NCBI GenBank assembly: GCA_039602395.1 | Contig: JBCNJP010000019.1 | Location: 5,968,997 to 6,032,996 of the forward strand | DNA: 64,000 nucleotides | Origin: Deinandra increscens subsp. villosa | Lineage: Eukaryota; Streptophyta; Magnoliopsida; Asterales; Asteraceae | Direction: 5' to 3' | Shown here: in pieces, positions 46,651 through 57,458 of the stretch | How the letters are laid out: each line of letters starts with the position of its first letter | Position numbering within the stretch: position 1 is the first letter of the stretch | Translations under genes and position numbers: made by a program | Notes under the pieces: model-generated | The model's input: the letters and a program-made list of their open reading frames with translations, nothing else | What the model was told of the DNA's origin: nothing | Database searches by the model: none

Positions 46651-49600
46651 TGAAAGTAAAAGTATTTCCCCTTGATCATAATTGAAGATTATATGCTCTA
46701 TATATAGACTAGATAAATACACAACGCATCTATATACTATCATATACAATACAATGAATAATATTTATAACTAATACGCCCCTCAGTTGGAGCGGGAGGA
46801 GGAAGAACGCGCAAACTGTCTCGAAAACTTGTAAATAGTGAACGAGGAAGACCTTTAGTGATGATATCGGCATACTGATATTCTGATGGGACATGTAATA
46901 CGCGAATTTGACCAACACGAACTTTTTCTCGAACAAAGTGAATGTCTCTCTCAACATGTTTGGTGCGTTGATGTTGAACTGGGTTACCCGATAAATAAAC
47001 AACTGAGACATTATCGCAGTAAACCACTGTAGCACTGCGAACTGGGACTTGTAACTCCAAAATCAGATTTCGAATCTAGCTAGCCTCTGCAACAACATTT
47101 GATGCACCCCTGTATTCAGCCTCGGCACTCGATCTAAAGACTGTGGCTTGGCGTTTTGACGACCAAGATATAAGATTATCCCCCATAAATACGTAATACC
47201 CGGAGGTAGATCGTCTAGAATCTGGAGACCCCCCCCCCCCCAATCTGCATCTGAATAAGCAGTTAGAGATACAGTGGGGGAGCGTGTTATACGAACGCCA
47301 TAATCAAGTGTGCCCTGTATTCTGTATATAGTGCAATATGCGCTTTATAAACTAAAAATGTGGTTCCAGAGGGGCATGCATAAACAAACAAACCTACTGA
47401 ACAACATATGTGATATCCGAGCGAGTAAATGTCAAATACTGAAGCGCCCTAGCGAGACTGTGGTATAAAGTGCCATCTGCTAATAATTAACCATCAGTTT
47501 CACTTAACTTTGAATTAGTGTCAACCGAGGTATGAGGCTGTTTGCACAAACTCATAGATGCACGATGTAAGATGTCTCAAGCATACTGGGACTGCTGTAA
47601 GAATAAACCGGATGTGTCTCGGGTAACCATGATACCCAAAAAATGATGCAATAAACCCCAAATCAGTCATAGCAAACTCTTTCGAAAGAGTAGCGATGAT
47701 CGTCCGAAGAAACGTCGGATTGGAGGCTGTCAAAACAATATCATCAACATATAGTAGCAAATAAGCAGTGTGTATGCCGTGGCGGTACACAAATAAAGAT
47801 GTGTCACAAATGTTGTTCTTGAATCCCATGGATAACAAGAATGATGAAAAACGATTATACCAAGCCCTCGGAGCCTGTTTTAGACCATATAAAGATCGCT
47901 TAAGGCGACACACGTAATCTGAGGCTCTCTGATCAACAAAGCCTGGAAGTTGCTGCATGAATATTGTCTCTGTCAACTCACCATGCAAAAATGCATTCTT
48001 TACGTCTAACTGATGAATTGACCATCCTCGTGAGGTGGCTATCAATAACACGGTACGAATCGTAGGCGGTTTAACAATCGGACTAAAATTATCTAAGCAA
48101 TCAATCCCCATTGTCTTAGACTTACCATTAGCTACCAAGTGTGCTTTGTAGCGCTCAAGAGTCCCATCGGAATTAAACTTATGCCTAAACAACCATATGC
48201 ATCGAATAACCGGTTGTCCCGATGGTCTAGGTACTAATTCCCATGTATCCATATCTTGCAAGGCACTAAATTCATTGGTCATGGCTTATCCCCAGTTATG
48301 GTCAGATAATGCTTTCACGTACGATGTAGGAACGGACGAGATAGTGGGTTGACTCGATACATGAAGGTTAAGACAAAGAACCGGTTTGGTGATACATGCT
48401 TTGGCACGGGTGGTCATTGGATATTGGTTTTGTTGCGGTTGGACCGATGTTGTGGACATAGGAGAGGTCGTAGTCTGGGATGACAAAACAGAAGATGACT
48501 CGAACGATTGAGGAAAGGTCGTAGCCTGGGGAGATTGTGGGTGGAAAGGAGACGAGATGGGGCTGTTTGGTTGAGTTGGGTTGGGGTTTGGTAGAGGAAA
48601 CCATGACAATATATTGGGTTGATCGTCCATGACCGGAGTAGGTGGTCGAGTAGTGTCATGATACGGAAAGACCGTTTCATCAAAGACGACATGTCGGGAA
48701 ATGTGGACTTTACCGGTGTTTGGGTCGAAACATCGATAACCGCAAAACTTACTAGGATACCCGAGGAAGATACACCTGGTGGACTGGGAGTGAAGTTTAT
48801 GAGGTGATGTGGCAGACATATTTGGATAACACGCACACCCGAAGGTGCGAAGATTGTCGTATGCGGGGTGACGACCATAGAGAACAAACGCGGGCGTATT
48901 AAAAGATAAACATTTCACTAGAAGAATATTATGTAAATATGTGGCAGTGTGAAGAGCTTCCACCCAAAAGGGAGGTGAAAGATTCGCCTGCATCAGGAGG
49001 GCACAGATGATGTCGTTAAGGCGACGAATCATCCGTTCTGCTTTGCCATTATGAGATGAAGTCTGAGGATAAGATAAACGAAATACAAGGCCGTGATCAG
49101 CCGCAAATTTGTGGAGCTCGCGATTTCAAATTCTCCTCTAAGTCACATTGAAACATTTTAATGGCGGGAAAGTAGTTTGGCACTTTTAAGATCTTTTAAC
49201 AAAAAATCAAAAGAGTCAAATTCAATTGCAACTTAATTATCACGACAAAACTGACGAACAGAAATAAAATTCTTGATGATGTCATGGGCAAAAAGGACAT
49301 TATTTAATTTGTAGTTTTGAGGTGGGATTGGATGTACACCATTACCCGAACCTTGTATTGGCAACGTATTGTCATTCCCAACAAATATATTACTAATTTC
49401 AGATTTTGACAATGCGGTTTGGAATATACCTAGGTTGACGGTGAGATGAGTAAACGCACCCGTATCCATATACCTTGTTTGAGTCGATGGAGATCATCCA
49501 TAAGCCAGGTTAGTTATTTGAAATTTCGTCAACTAATTTGTTACAGGCGTCAATTAAGAATACTTTGAAACTGGAACAATTTTATCTCTTCGCTTCTGTT

Positions 49601-50303
49601 GCTTCACGTGGAAAGAAACAAATCACCACCACCCAATTTATTAACTTGGTTGCTGTCGTAAGCCTTCCTCCACCTCTAAACCTAATTAATTATTTCTTGC
49701 TCTTGTAAACCACGTAGAGCATTCACAACTCATTCTTTTCATATCTTTATAATTTATACCTTTATTATTATTTTTTTCTCTTTTCCACTCACAACCACAA
49801 TTAAATAATACATTTTTATACCATTTTCTCTCCCTTCCACTCACAACCAAACCTCAAATTTTACATAATTCATAGTTTTTTTAAATATACAGATTTTCAA
49901 TATTTTTTTCCTCCTTCACTCACAAGCACTTACAACTAAACCTTAAATTTTAAGAGCTACACTCACATAAATTATACCAAACGGACTGTGAATGCTCACA
50001 GCAAGAAAATGGAAATCATATCTTTACATTCTAAGAAAGTTGGATCCACGTGTGATCAAAAGTACAAACTTTTAAAGCTCAAACGTCAAGTTCTCGGCTG
50101 TAGCCGGTGACAAATGGATGGAAGTAGACGGCGCAAGAAAAAAAAATAGGGTTAGCAACTTCTAGGCTGTGATACTATGAAAATAAATGTATTTTCCATT
50201 GGTCATTATTGAAGATTATATGTCCTGTATATAGAGTAGATAAATATATAATGCACCTCTATACTATCATATACAATACAATGAATAATATTTATAAGTA
50301 ATA
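46651..50303 (-). mobile_element. Copia LTR retrotransposon, internally deleted, both LTRs present
   Basis: LTRs of 126 bp (46651-46776 and 50178-50303) differ at roughly 15 positions by eye, so the insertion is old. A perfect 5-bp duplication ATTCA flanks the element (46646-46650 and 50304-50308). The polypurine tract (GAGGGGCG on the minus strand) abuts the 3' LTR at 46777. A degenerate primer-binding site complement GCTGTGATACTA precedes the 5' LTR at 50166-50177. Gag and most of the integrase core are missing from the 3.65-kb element. Confidence 0.9.
46777..49469 (-). pseudogene. Copia polyprotein remnants: protease, integrase C-terminus, reverse transcriptase, RNase H
   Basis: Minus strand, in copia order. 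49469-49233: protease-like MDTGAFTHLT. 49032-48286: integrase end NGKAERMIRRLND-type followed by SPPFWVEALHTATYLHN, FGCACYPNM and RCIFLGYPSKFCGYRCFDP. After an in-frame stop (48283-48285), 48282-47521: RT with DTWELVPRPSGQPVI, LDVKNAFLHGEL, QAPRAWYNRF and the catalytic LLLYVDDIVLTAS. 47060-46740: RNase H end YCDNVSVVYLSGNPVQHQRT and HVPSEYQYADIITKGLP. A 13-base C-run lies at 47229. Stops and a large 5' deletion make it inactive. Confidence 0.92.
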
Positions 50304-52139
50304 ATTCATAGGTTTCAAATACTTTCTTAATAAAAAAGTAAACGGTCATAATCGAATATTTATTTATGGCAATTTGCTTAGCTGTAAAATAATTTTCAAC
50401 TCAAATGTGCTTGGTTGTTGGTATACACGCTCTTATGAATAATGTTTAAATGTCTTTTGTATAACTTTATTTTGTTAACATACGTATAAGTTTTACTATA
50501 AATTAACAAGTTCAAAGATGGTGTGCCGATAAGAAGGGTACAAAATGTTTCGTGCGATGATATTTGTCTTTTTATTATTTTTAAAAAGAAGTGTCATTTT
50601 AGTCTTAATCATTGGAATTTTTCTTTAATATATAGTATATATGGTTAAAGTGACAATTTTAATCAAACTTTATAAACGAAAAAGGAAAAAAGAAGTTGAT
50701 CTTCATAAAAACAATATTAAACTAAGTTGGACTCTATAAACTATGTAATAAAAATTGGAGTAAACTTCTGTTTTCATCTTAGTAGTTTGGAACGTCAAAA
50801 GTTTTCAGGCTATCCGTAACAGTGTGAAATTTTAAAGCTAAAATATGTGATATGCATGATGTTGTGTGAAAGTAAGATAAAATGGTGTAATGAATTAGTG
50901 ATAGTGTGTATGGTGGTTATTAATTTGTAATAAATTCATTGGTTAAAAAAAACAAAAGTTGGCAACGCCCTTAAGTAGAACCACGGTGAGAAGAAAGACG
51001 CCCAAGGGGGCGGTGCTGGCCAGCGTTGTTGGGCATAAACGCCCTTTCACGGGAGCATTACGGATGTCCTTGGTTTAAATGTTTTGTGTTTTGGATCACT
51101 ACAAGATGAAGAAGATTTAAATTAGAATTTGAGTTTTTGCAAAAGCAGAGAAACAACATTAGTTTTTTTTTCATTTTGTTGGTATATTGCCATATTGGTA
51201 AGATTTATGATAATTTAACTGTTAACAAATTTTATGTTATAATGAACCGCTAATCCAGTATTTCCAACAAGAGAAACGATGTTCCCTAGAGAGTCTGTTA
51301 TCCAGATTAAGATTATATTAAAAATATTCGTACTAGGCGTTATGTCCTTATATGGTGTCCTATAGTGCTGGGAATACCGCCCCTAGTCACTATGGCGCCC
51401 AAAAACTGATTAAAAAAGTTCTTTATTTTTCACTATATATACCATATTTTAACTATTCAAACACACACACAATATAAAACTTTACCCACTTTCACTCTCA
51501 TTTTATATATATAAAAAAAAACCATCTCTTTTCCATTCAAACACATAAAATATGATATCATCTTCCTTATCATAAAATATGGCGGCATTTATGTGTAGTA
51601 GAAAAACACATGACGCTCTAATAGTAGATTAATTTAGTAAAACATGCATTGTTGGTTTGTTTTATTCGAGTTCAAAATGACCTTGTGGTTAAAATGACGA
51701 GGATGATGAATATGGCGACGAGGATGAAGATGGGAATTAGTATTTTTTTTAATGAAATTATGTATTTATTTTTTAATGAAATTATGTTTGCTATATGAAT
51801 TAGAACAAAAAAATTATAACCGGGTAATAATAGGAGATGAGGGTTATGACTACAAACATTCAATCATAAACCTTCTTGTTGATGTGGCTACCATACGACA
51901 CGTAATTAAAAGAGTTTATAACTACATATGATCTAAAGAATTGTAAAAGTATGGATAAGCACCACCGGATGAGTTTGCCGGCCTCTTTTTCAGTCTGTAA
52001 CATAATTTAAAAATGTTTGACATAAAAGCGTTAGATGATACAAATTAAAAGGACGAAAAACATAAAATTTTACTCAACAAATCAATAAACAAATCAATCA
52101 GTTGACAAATTCGTATTTAAAAACCCTATATAAACAAAC
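50304..52139. other. AT-rich spacer with a probable Harbinger-like MITE
   Basis: 50808-51069 begins GGCTATCCGTAACAGTG and ends CATTACGGATGTCC, weak inverted repeats, with a GC-rich core (CGCCC/GGGCG); target duplication not evident. 51300-51420 has similar GGCGTTAT/CGCCC words. Otherwise no gene signal. Confidence 0.4.
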
Positions 52140-52628
52140 TTGTATTGTCTTAAAAATCTGTGCGCATCCCTTCACAGTTTACAGTTTACACTACCATTCG
52201 GTCCATTCCTTCGTTCACAGTTTACACGATCTCAGCAGTTGGCGCCGGAAGTGGTAAGGATAAAAGTAGTTTCTATTTTAATCAGTAAACCTTTTGATCC
52301 GTCTAGATTTTACATACATTTAATTTGTTGTTTTTGAAGTATATAGTATAAGGTGGAATGTATCATACCGTCTATATCGATTTGCCGAGCCGAAGCCCCA
52401 GGGAGGGACCGTGTTCACGGTCAACTTGCTTTGACTACTCGTCTTCCTCGCTCTGTAACACTCAAGCGGCTTAATTGATGAGCCTACACAGATTTCCACC
52501 GTCCCCGGAATTGGGACCGGTGGTTTAAGCCACGTCAAATTTACTCGGGCCGCTCACTAGCCCACACCCATCACTTTACTAACGCTTTTAAGTGACGCAG
52601 ATTCTTCGTTTTCGTCTTCAACTCCCGG

Positions 52629-53310
52629 TTTGAGAATCCCCCTTTTAAATTCGTTGATTTTGATTGGAGCTTGTGGTGTACAAATGCCCTTTTCTTGTCT
52701 AATTTGTAATATGTTTCTAGCTTCTTGCTATTTTTCTAATAAAAAAATTTCGTTAAAAAAATGTATATATTTTTGTAGAATGCGACCAAGTCCATTTGTA
52801 CTATTACTAATTTGTAATATCTTTCTAGCTTTTTATTCGTTTTCTATTAAAACTTGTTTTAGAAATAAAAAAAAAAAAAAACTTAATTTTGTAGCATACA
52901 ACCAATTCCATTTGTACTATTAAATTCATTGAGAATCCCTTTTTTAAATTCATTGATCTTGATTGTAGCTTGATGTGTTGTACCAATGCCCTTTTATCTT
53001 ATCTAATTTGTAATCTCTTTTTAACTTCTTGCAGTTTTCGAATAAAATTTGTTATTAAAAAAGAGAAAGAATATTTATTTTTGTAGAATACGACCAATTC
53101 CATTTGTACTATAGATTCATTGAGAATCCCTCTTTTAAACTCGTTGATCTTGATTGGAGCTTGTGGTGTACCAATGCCTTTTTCATTTTGTCTAATTTGT
53201 AATCGGTTTCTATCTTCTTGCTATTTTCTAATAAAACTTGTTATTAAAAAAGAAAAATTATTTATTTTGTAGAATACGACCAATTCCATTTGTACTATAA
53301 AATTCATTCA
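52629..53310. repeat. Degenerate tandem repeat of about 180-bp units
   Basis: 'gagaatccc(c/t)(c/t)ttttaaa' starts at about 52632, 52931 and 53110, each followed by 'gctt(g)tggtgta', 'tctaatttgtaat', and 'tttgtactat'. A partial unit lies at 52790-52920. Poly-A/T tracts vary between copies. Confidence 0.75.
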
Positions 53311-53711
53311 TTTATTGATTGATTGATTGCTATTTATCTACTCACTTGTGCCTTTAAAAAAAAGTGGAGGAAACTTAAAAGAAAAGAAAAATGTGCCTTA
53401 AAAAGAAAGTGGAGGAAACTTGTAAAAAAATAAAATAAAAGAACTATGCCAACAATACCTTCCGGATCTTATTTTCCTCCTATTCTATTATACTTAAATC
53501 TCAACCATTGATTTATGAAATTAATGGATGAGATCTCTACTATTGTTTTTAGGCAAAATGTTCAAAACGTATAATATCTATTATTTAGTAGATAGGAATG
53601 TTGGTATTTAATATGATAGAGATTTGAGAAAAATAATATGATAATGAATGTGAGAATGATTTGTGACAACACTTGTAATAATTTATTAGTGAGTAGGTAG
53701 ATTATTTATGA

Positions 53712-55631
53712 GGCTAAACGTAGTGGGGCGTTTTTGGGCTCCATAACGCCCCATAACGCCCCACATAACGCCCCGGCCCACTACGCTGGGGCGTTATGGG
53801 GCGTTATGAAGCCCAAATTCGCCCCGGGCGTCAAGGGTATAACGCCGGAGAAATGTTGAAATTTCGAGATATAGCCGTTGAACGGCTATATCAACGGTAT
53901 AATTTTTTTTTTTTTTAATTTTCAATTTTTTTAAATACACTCTCAAACTATATATATATCTCCCAAATTTATAAACTTAACACTCTCAATCTCTCTCAAT
54001 CTCTCTCAATTCACTCACTTTCATTTTTTTTTAAAAAATGGGCTCTCCCTCTTCCGCCACTCGACTCGGTTTATTCGACGATGAAGAATACGAGGTTGTC
54101 TCCGCCGCACTTCAATTTTTTGACATGCCGGTACCACGCCCGGTTATCAAGCGGAGACATCTTGAACGTGATCGTAATGCCGCCAACGATAATTTGATGA
54201 GAGACTATTTTGGCCCATCACCGCTCTACTCCGATGAGACGTTCAAAACACGATTTCGGATAACCAAACGGCTATTTTTGCGTATAGCTAAAGATTTGGA
54301 GGAGCATTCACCGTATTTTAGACAACGGTACGACGCTACTGGAAAACTTGGGTTCACTTCCATTCAAAAGTGTACGTCGGCGATAAAAATTCTTGCGTTC
54401 GGCAACACTACGGATATCAACGACGAATATTTGAAGATGGCCGAGAAGACAACGAGAGATACCGTAGAAGAATTTTGCAAAGGGCTTGCCGACTTGTACA
54501 CGACGCGGTATTTGAGAAAACCAACTTGGAACGACATGCAAAATCTATACGATCGCCACGAAGAAGTTCATGGTTTACCCGGCATGATTGGAAGTATAGA
54601 TTGCATGCATTGGACCTGGGATAATTGTCCAACCGAATGGCGAGGACATCACACGAGGGGTGACCAGAAAGGTCCAACGGTTATTTTGCAAGCCGTTTGC
54701 TCAAACGATCGTTGGATTTGGTACGCCAAATGTGGTGTCGCGGGGTCCCTTAATGACATCAACGTCTTGGAAGGTTCTTCTGTGATCGAGGATTATATAT
54801 CCGATAAGATGGTGAAGGTCGGGTTTTACGTGAATGGAACCTACTACCGACATGGATATGTTTTGGGTGACGGGATATATCCGGAGTATTCGATGATTGT
54901 GAAGACCTTCAAAGACCCAATTGATGAAAAGCGACGATATTTCAAGACGGTTCAAGAGGCGGCTCGGAAGGACGTTGAGTGTTGTTTTGGAAATCTAAAA
55001 AAAAAATGGCACTTTCTTAAAAATCCTTGTCGATTGTGGACGAAGGATAAGATGGAGGATTACATGCGCGCAATTATCCTATTGCACAACATGAACAAAG
55101 AGGATAAGGGTCTTGCGATTTGTGCCGACTTTCGACCCGAACACATCCAAGAGATGCCACCAGCGACACAAGAAAAGAGACTTCAAAACTACGCGATGTT
55201 GCGCTCAAGAGAGATACATAACTCTCTAAAAGCCGATTTGGTTGAACACACTTGGACGTATAGGCCAATTAATTACGTGCCCCCACCGGTTGTGCAACAA
55301 GAAGATGAGGGTGACGATGAAGAAAATGAAGAAGACTACGACGACGTGCCATCCGATGATTAATTAGTTGTATTTTTTTTTTTAAGTAATTGTATGTTTT
55401 ATTTTAATTAAGTTGTAATATTTTTTTTTTTAGTTTTAATATTTATGAAAGTAGTTTTTTTTTAAAAAAAAAAATAAAAAATAAATAAATATTAAGTAAT
55501 GATGGTGGGGCTTTATGGGGCTTTATCCACTACACCATAAAGCCCCATAAAGCCCCTTGCCCAGTCAGCGTCCACATGGCGCATAATGCCCCTTGTGGGG
55601 CTTTATGGGGCTTTATCCACTACACATAGCC
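53712..55631. mobile_element. PIF/Harbinger element (copy 2), 1920 bp, TGA target duplication
   Basis: Ends are GGCTAAACGTAGTGGGGCG at the left and CCACTACACATAGCC at the right (imperfect inverted repeats), with subterminal GGGCGTTATGGGG/GGGCTTTATGGGG arrays. A 3-bp duplication TGA flanks it (53709-53711 and 55632-55634). The paralogous stretch near 60685 reads TTTATGATCATGATCCGAC with one TGA and no element: a natural empty site. Only one gene (the transposase) fits inside; the Myb-like second ORF of autonomous Harbinger elements is absent. Confidence 0.93.
54038..55363 (+). CDS. PIF/Harbinger DDE transposase (HARBI1-like), intact ORF
   Basis: 441 residues with no internal stop. Residues about 70-125 form the helix-turn-helix-like DNA-binding region (FRITKRLFLRIAKDLEEH ... 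GFTSIQKCTSAIKILAFG). The nuclease core has D188 (SIDCMHWTWD), D240 (NDINVLEG) and a likely third acid at E314 (KDVECCFGNLKKKWHFL). An acidic tail ends DYDDVPSDD. It acts in the nucleus to cut the element's terminal repeats; known Harbinger elements also need a Myb-like partner, not encoded here. It may still be translatable; compared with copy 1 it keeps both start and stop. Host domestication is an alternative, but the flanking termini argue for a transposon. Confidence 0.93.
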   Translation: MGSPSSATRLGLFDDEEYEVVSAALQFFDMPVPRPVIKRRHLERDRNAANDNLMRDYFGPSPLYSDETFKTRFRITKRLFLRIAKDLEEHSPYFRQRYDATGKLGFTSIQKCTSAIKILAFGNTTDINDEYLKMAEKTTRDTVEEFCKGLADLYTTRYLRKPTWNDMQNLYDRHEEVHGLPGMIGSIDCMHWTWDNCPTEWRGHHTRGDQKGPTVILQAVCSNDRWIWYAKCGVAGSLNDINVLEGSSVIEDYISDKMVKVGFYVNGTYYRHGYVLGDGIYPEYSMIVKTFKDPIDEKRRYFKTVQEAARKDVECCFGNLKKKWHFLKNPCRLWTKDKMEDYMRAIILLHNMNKEDKGLAICADFRPEHIQEMPPATQEKRLQNYAMLRSREIHNSLKADLVEHTWTYRPINYVPPPVVQQEDEGDDEENEEDYDDVPSDD

Positions 55632-55819
55632 TGATCATGATCCGACCAATTCCATTTCTACTATCAAATTATTTCTGAACTTTGATTTGTTTAATGATGT
55701 AGCCAATAAATACAACCAATTGGTTACAGGCTTCCAGCTTGTATAATGACAATAATTTAATTCAAAACATTTCAACGTATGTCTGAATTGTAACTTTAAC
55801 CTTTTCAGCAAATTATCCA

Positions 55820-56439
55820 ATGGATCGATATACTCCAATGGAATATACTCTACAAACCGATCAGTTTCTTTGTAACTGTAATGGATGCATTAGAAGGTGG
55901 AGAAAGCCATTGGTAAACTTCACAATGTCATGTTGGTAGCAATGAATCTCGAGATAGGGAAAATTACCATCTTAACAACGATTAATAACCCTAAACAAAT
56001 TAAACGAGCTATTAAACAAGCTCTTAAAGACGCATCTGGTAGGAAGATCATGAATTTGTCATGCGAATGCAACCACTACTGCTATGGGAGGCCTGTGCCG
56101 CCCAATGTTATAAATGATGTTGCTCAAGCATTGGTGACAACATCACAAGCTATAGGTTTGTCGGATATTACTTTCAGGTTTAACTTTGCCGGCAACAATA
56201 ACCAATTAACAACTCGCTCTACTATGTTCTCTGTTCATCTTGAAGATGGTCCATGGCAGCCGCCCACGCCACAAAGTACTTATAATAAAAATATCTGGCC
56301 ATCTGCTCCACCTATTCCTACACGTCTGGCGCATGAGTATTCAGAGTCCTATGATCCCCAAGACTGCCAGGGTGATGGTTGGGGCACGATCGTTTTAGTG
56401 ATCATTACCGTGATCATAACCTATATACTGTGTGCATGA
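55820..56439 (+). pseudogene. HIPP 3: HMA protein gene with a 1-nt frameshift and a hydrophobic tail
   Basis: ATG 55820 gives MDRYTPMEYTLQTDQFLCNC, then NGCIRR, and goes out of frame. The duplicate at 60967 has one more A (ATTAGAAAGG vs ATTAGAAGG near 55890), so this copy lost a base inside the HMA domain just after the C-x-x-C site. The downstream frame (55897-56439) keeps EKAIGKLHNVMLVAMNLEIG, VINDVAQALVTTSQ and WPSAPPIPTRLAHEY. The C-terminus is not a CaaX box: it ends WGTIVLVIITVIITYILCA, a membrane-spanning-like tail. An ATG at 55897 could still yield a 180-residue protein lacking the metal site. A leader intron acceptor (TTTTCAG) lies 11 bp before ATG 55820. Confidence 0.8.
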
Positions 56440-56474
56440 TTTCGAATTACTAACGTATTTATACCATTTTGCAT

Positions 56475-56580
56475 GTACGCGTTTTTGTTCTTCTCATGGA
56501 GTCGATGTATTTTGTACGCGTTTTTGTTCTTCTCATGGAGTCGATGTATTTTGTACGCATTTTTGCTCTTCTCATGTATG
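56475..56580. repeat. 39-bp tandem repeat in the HIPP 3 3' UTR
   Basis: GTACGCGTTTTTGTTCTTCT plus CATGGAGTCGATGTATTTT repeats at 56475, 56514 and (partly) 56553. A single related phrase (TTCTTCTCACGGTGTCAATG) lies in the 3' UTR of HIPP 2 at about 38831, so the unit was amplified after duplication. Confidence 0.85.
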
Positions 56581-56639
56581 CAGGTTATTGTGTACTTTGT
56601 TACTATTTGAATGAATAACAAGTTATCTGTTGGTATTAA

Positions 56640-57449
56640 GCTAAACTTAGGGTAGATTACATTAATATTATATACTAGTTACAGTCATATATGTAAACTA
56701 GTCTTTTCGACCCGTACGATGCACGCCTGCATTTAAAAAAAATAATAATAATAAAATCTGCAAAATATCTTTTATTTTTCTTAATATTTCAGTTAGTTAC
56801 GTTTGTCTTTAAAAGTCGTCTTAAAAAATTCTATTCCTTCACTTTTGTTACTAAAATTTATTAACAGACATATCCCTAAAATTTATTAACGGACATGTCC
56901 AGTCTCTTGTAAAACAATATATAGATATAGTCTTTTAGACTCATGTGTTACACGGGCGGTGTTTAATAAAATATCTACGAAGTATATTTCATTACTTTTA
57001 GTAATCTAAATTAAAGAAAAGAAATAAATTTGATCATATCCGGAATATATGATGGAATTACCCCTATTAACGAATGAAAACTTGATAAATAGTTGTGCAG
57101 TACAACCCCCAAACGGAATAATGATAAATTGATCTCTGTTATGTGACTTTAGGATGAACGCAATGGTCACACCGCAGTGTGCGGTGGCCATTAAGTGGTT
57201 GCGTAGCTGGACGGTGAACCCACTACAGGTGGTGCGGTGATGGTGCGGTGAAGGGGACTGCGGTTACCAAACACCGCAGTGTTCCTCTCACTTTTTTTTT
57301 TTCTGTTTTTGACATTTTTAGCCTTTTTTCTTCTTCTTTTCTTCTTTTTCTCCATAGATGAGATGATGAAGATGAGATGATATGAGGAAGATGAAAGGAT
57401 GAAGATGATGAAGGTGAGTAGGTGACGGCTGTGGGAAGATGTGTATACT
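56640..57449. other. Spacer with possible Helitron-end relics
   Basis: ACTAGTCTTTTCGACCCGTAC at 56698 and AGTCTTTTAGACTC...TTACACGGG at 56930 resemble degenerate reverse-strand Helitron 3' ends (CTAGT plus hairpin). 57150-57290 has ACCGCAGTG/CACTGCGGT-type palindromic words. No gene is seen. Confidence 0.3.
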
Positions 57450-57458
57450 TTTATTATA

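Larger units (their letters stand above)
52140..55810 (+). other. Probable expanded 5' UTR region of HIPP 3
   Basis: 52140-52250 (TTCACAGTTTACACG, GCGCC, possible donor GTAAGG at 52254) loosely parallels the HIPP 2 leader. The CCCGGTTTG...ATCCC.CTTTTA phrase at 52624 also occurs in the HIPP 2 leader intron at 37900. If so, the leader intron has been swollen by the tandem array at 52629-53310 and the Harbinger element at 53712. This is inference. Confidence 0.35.
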
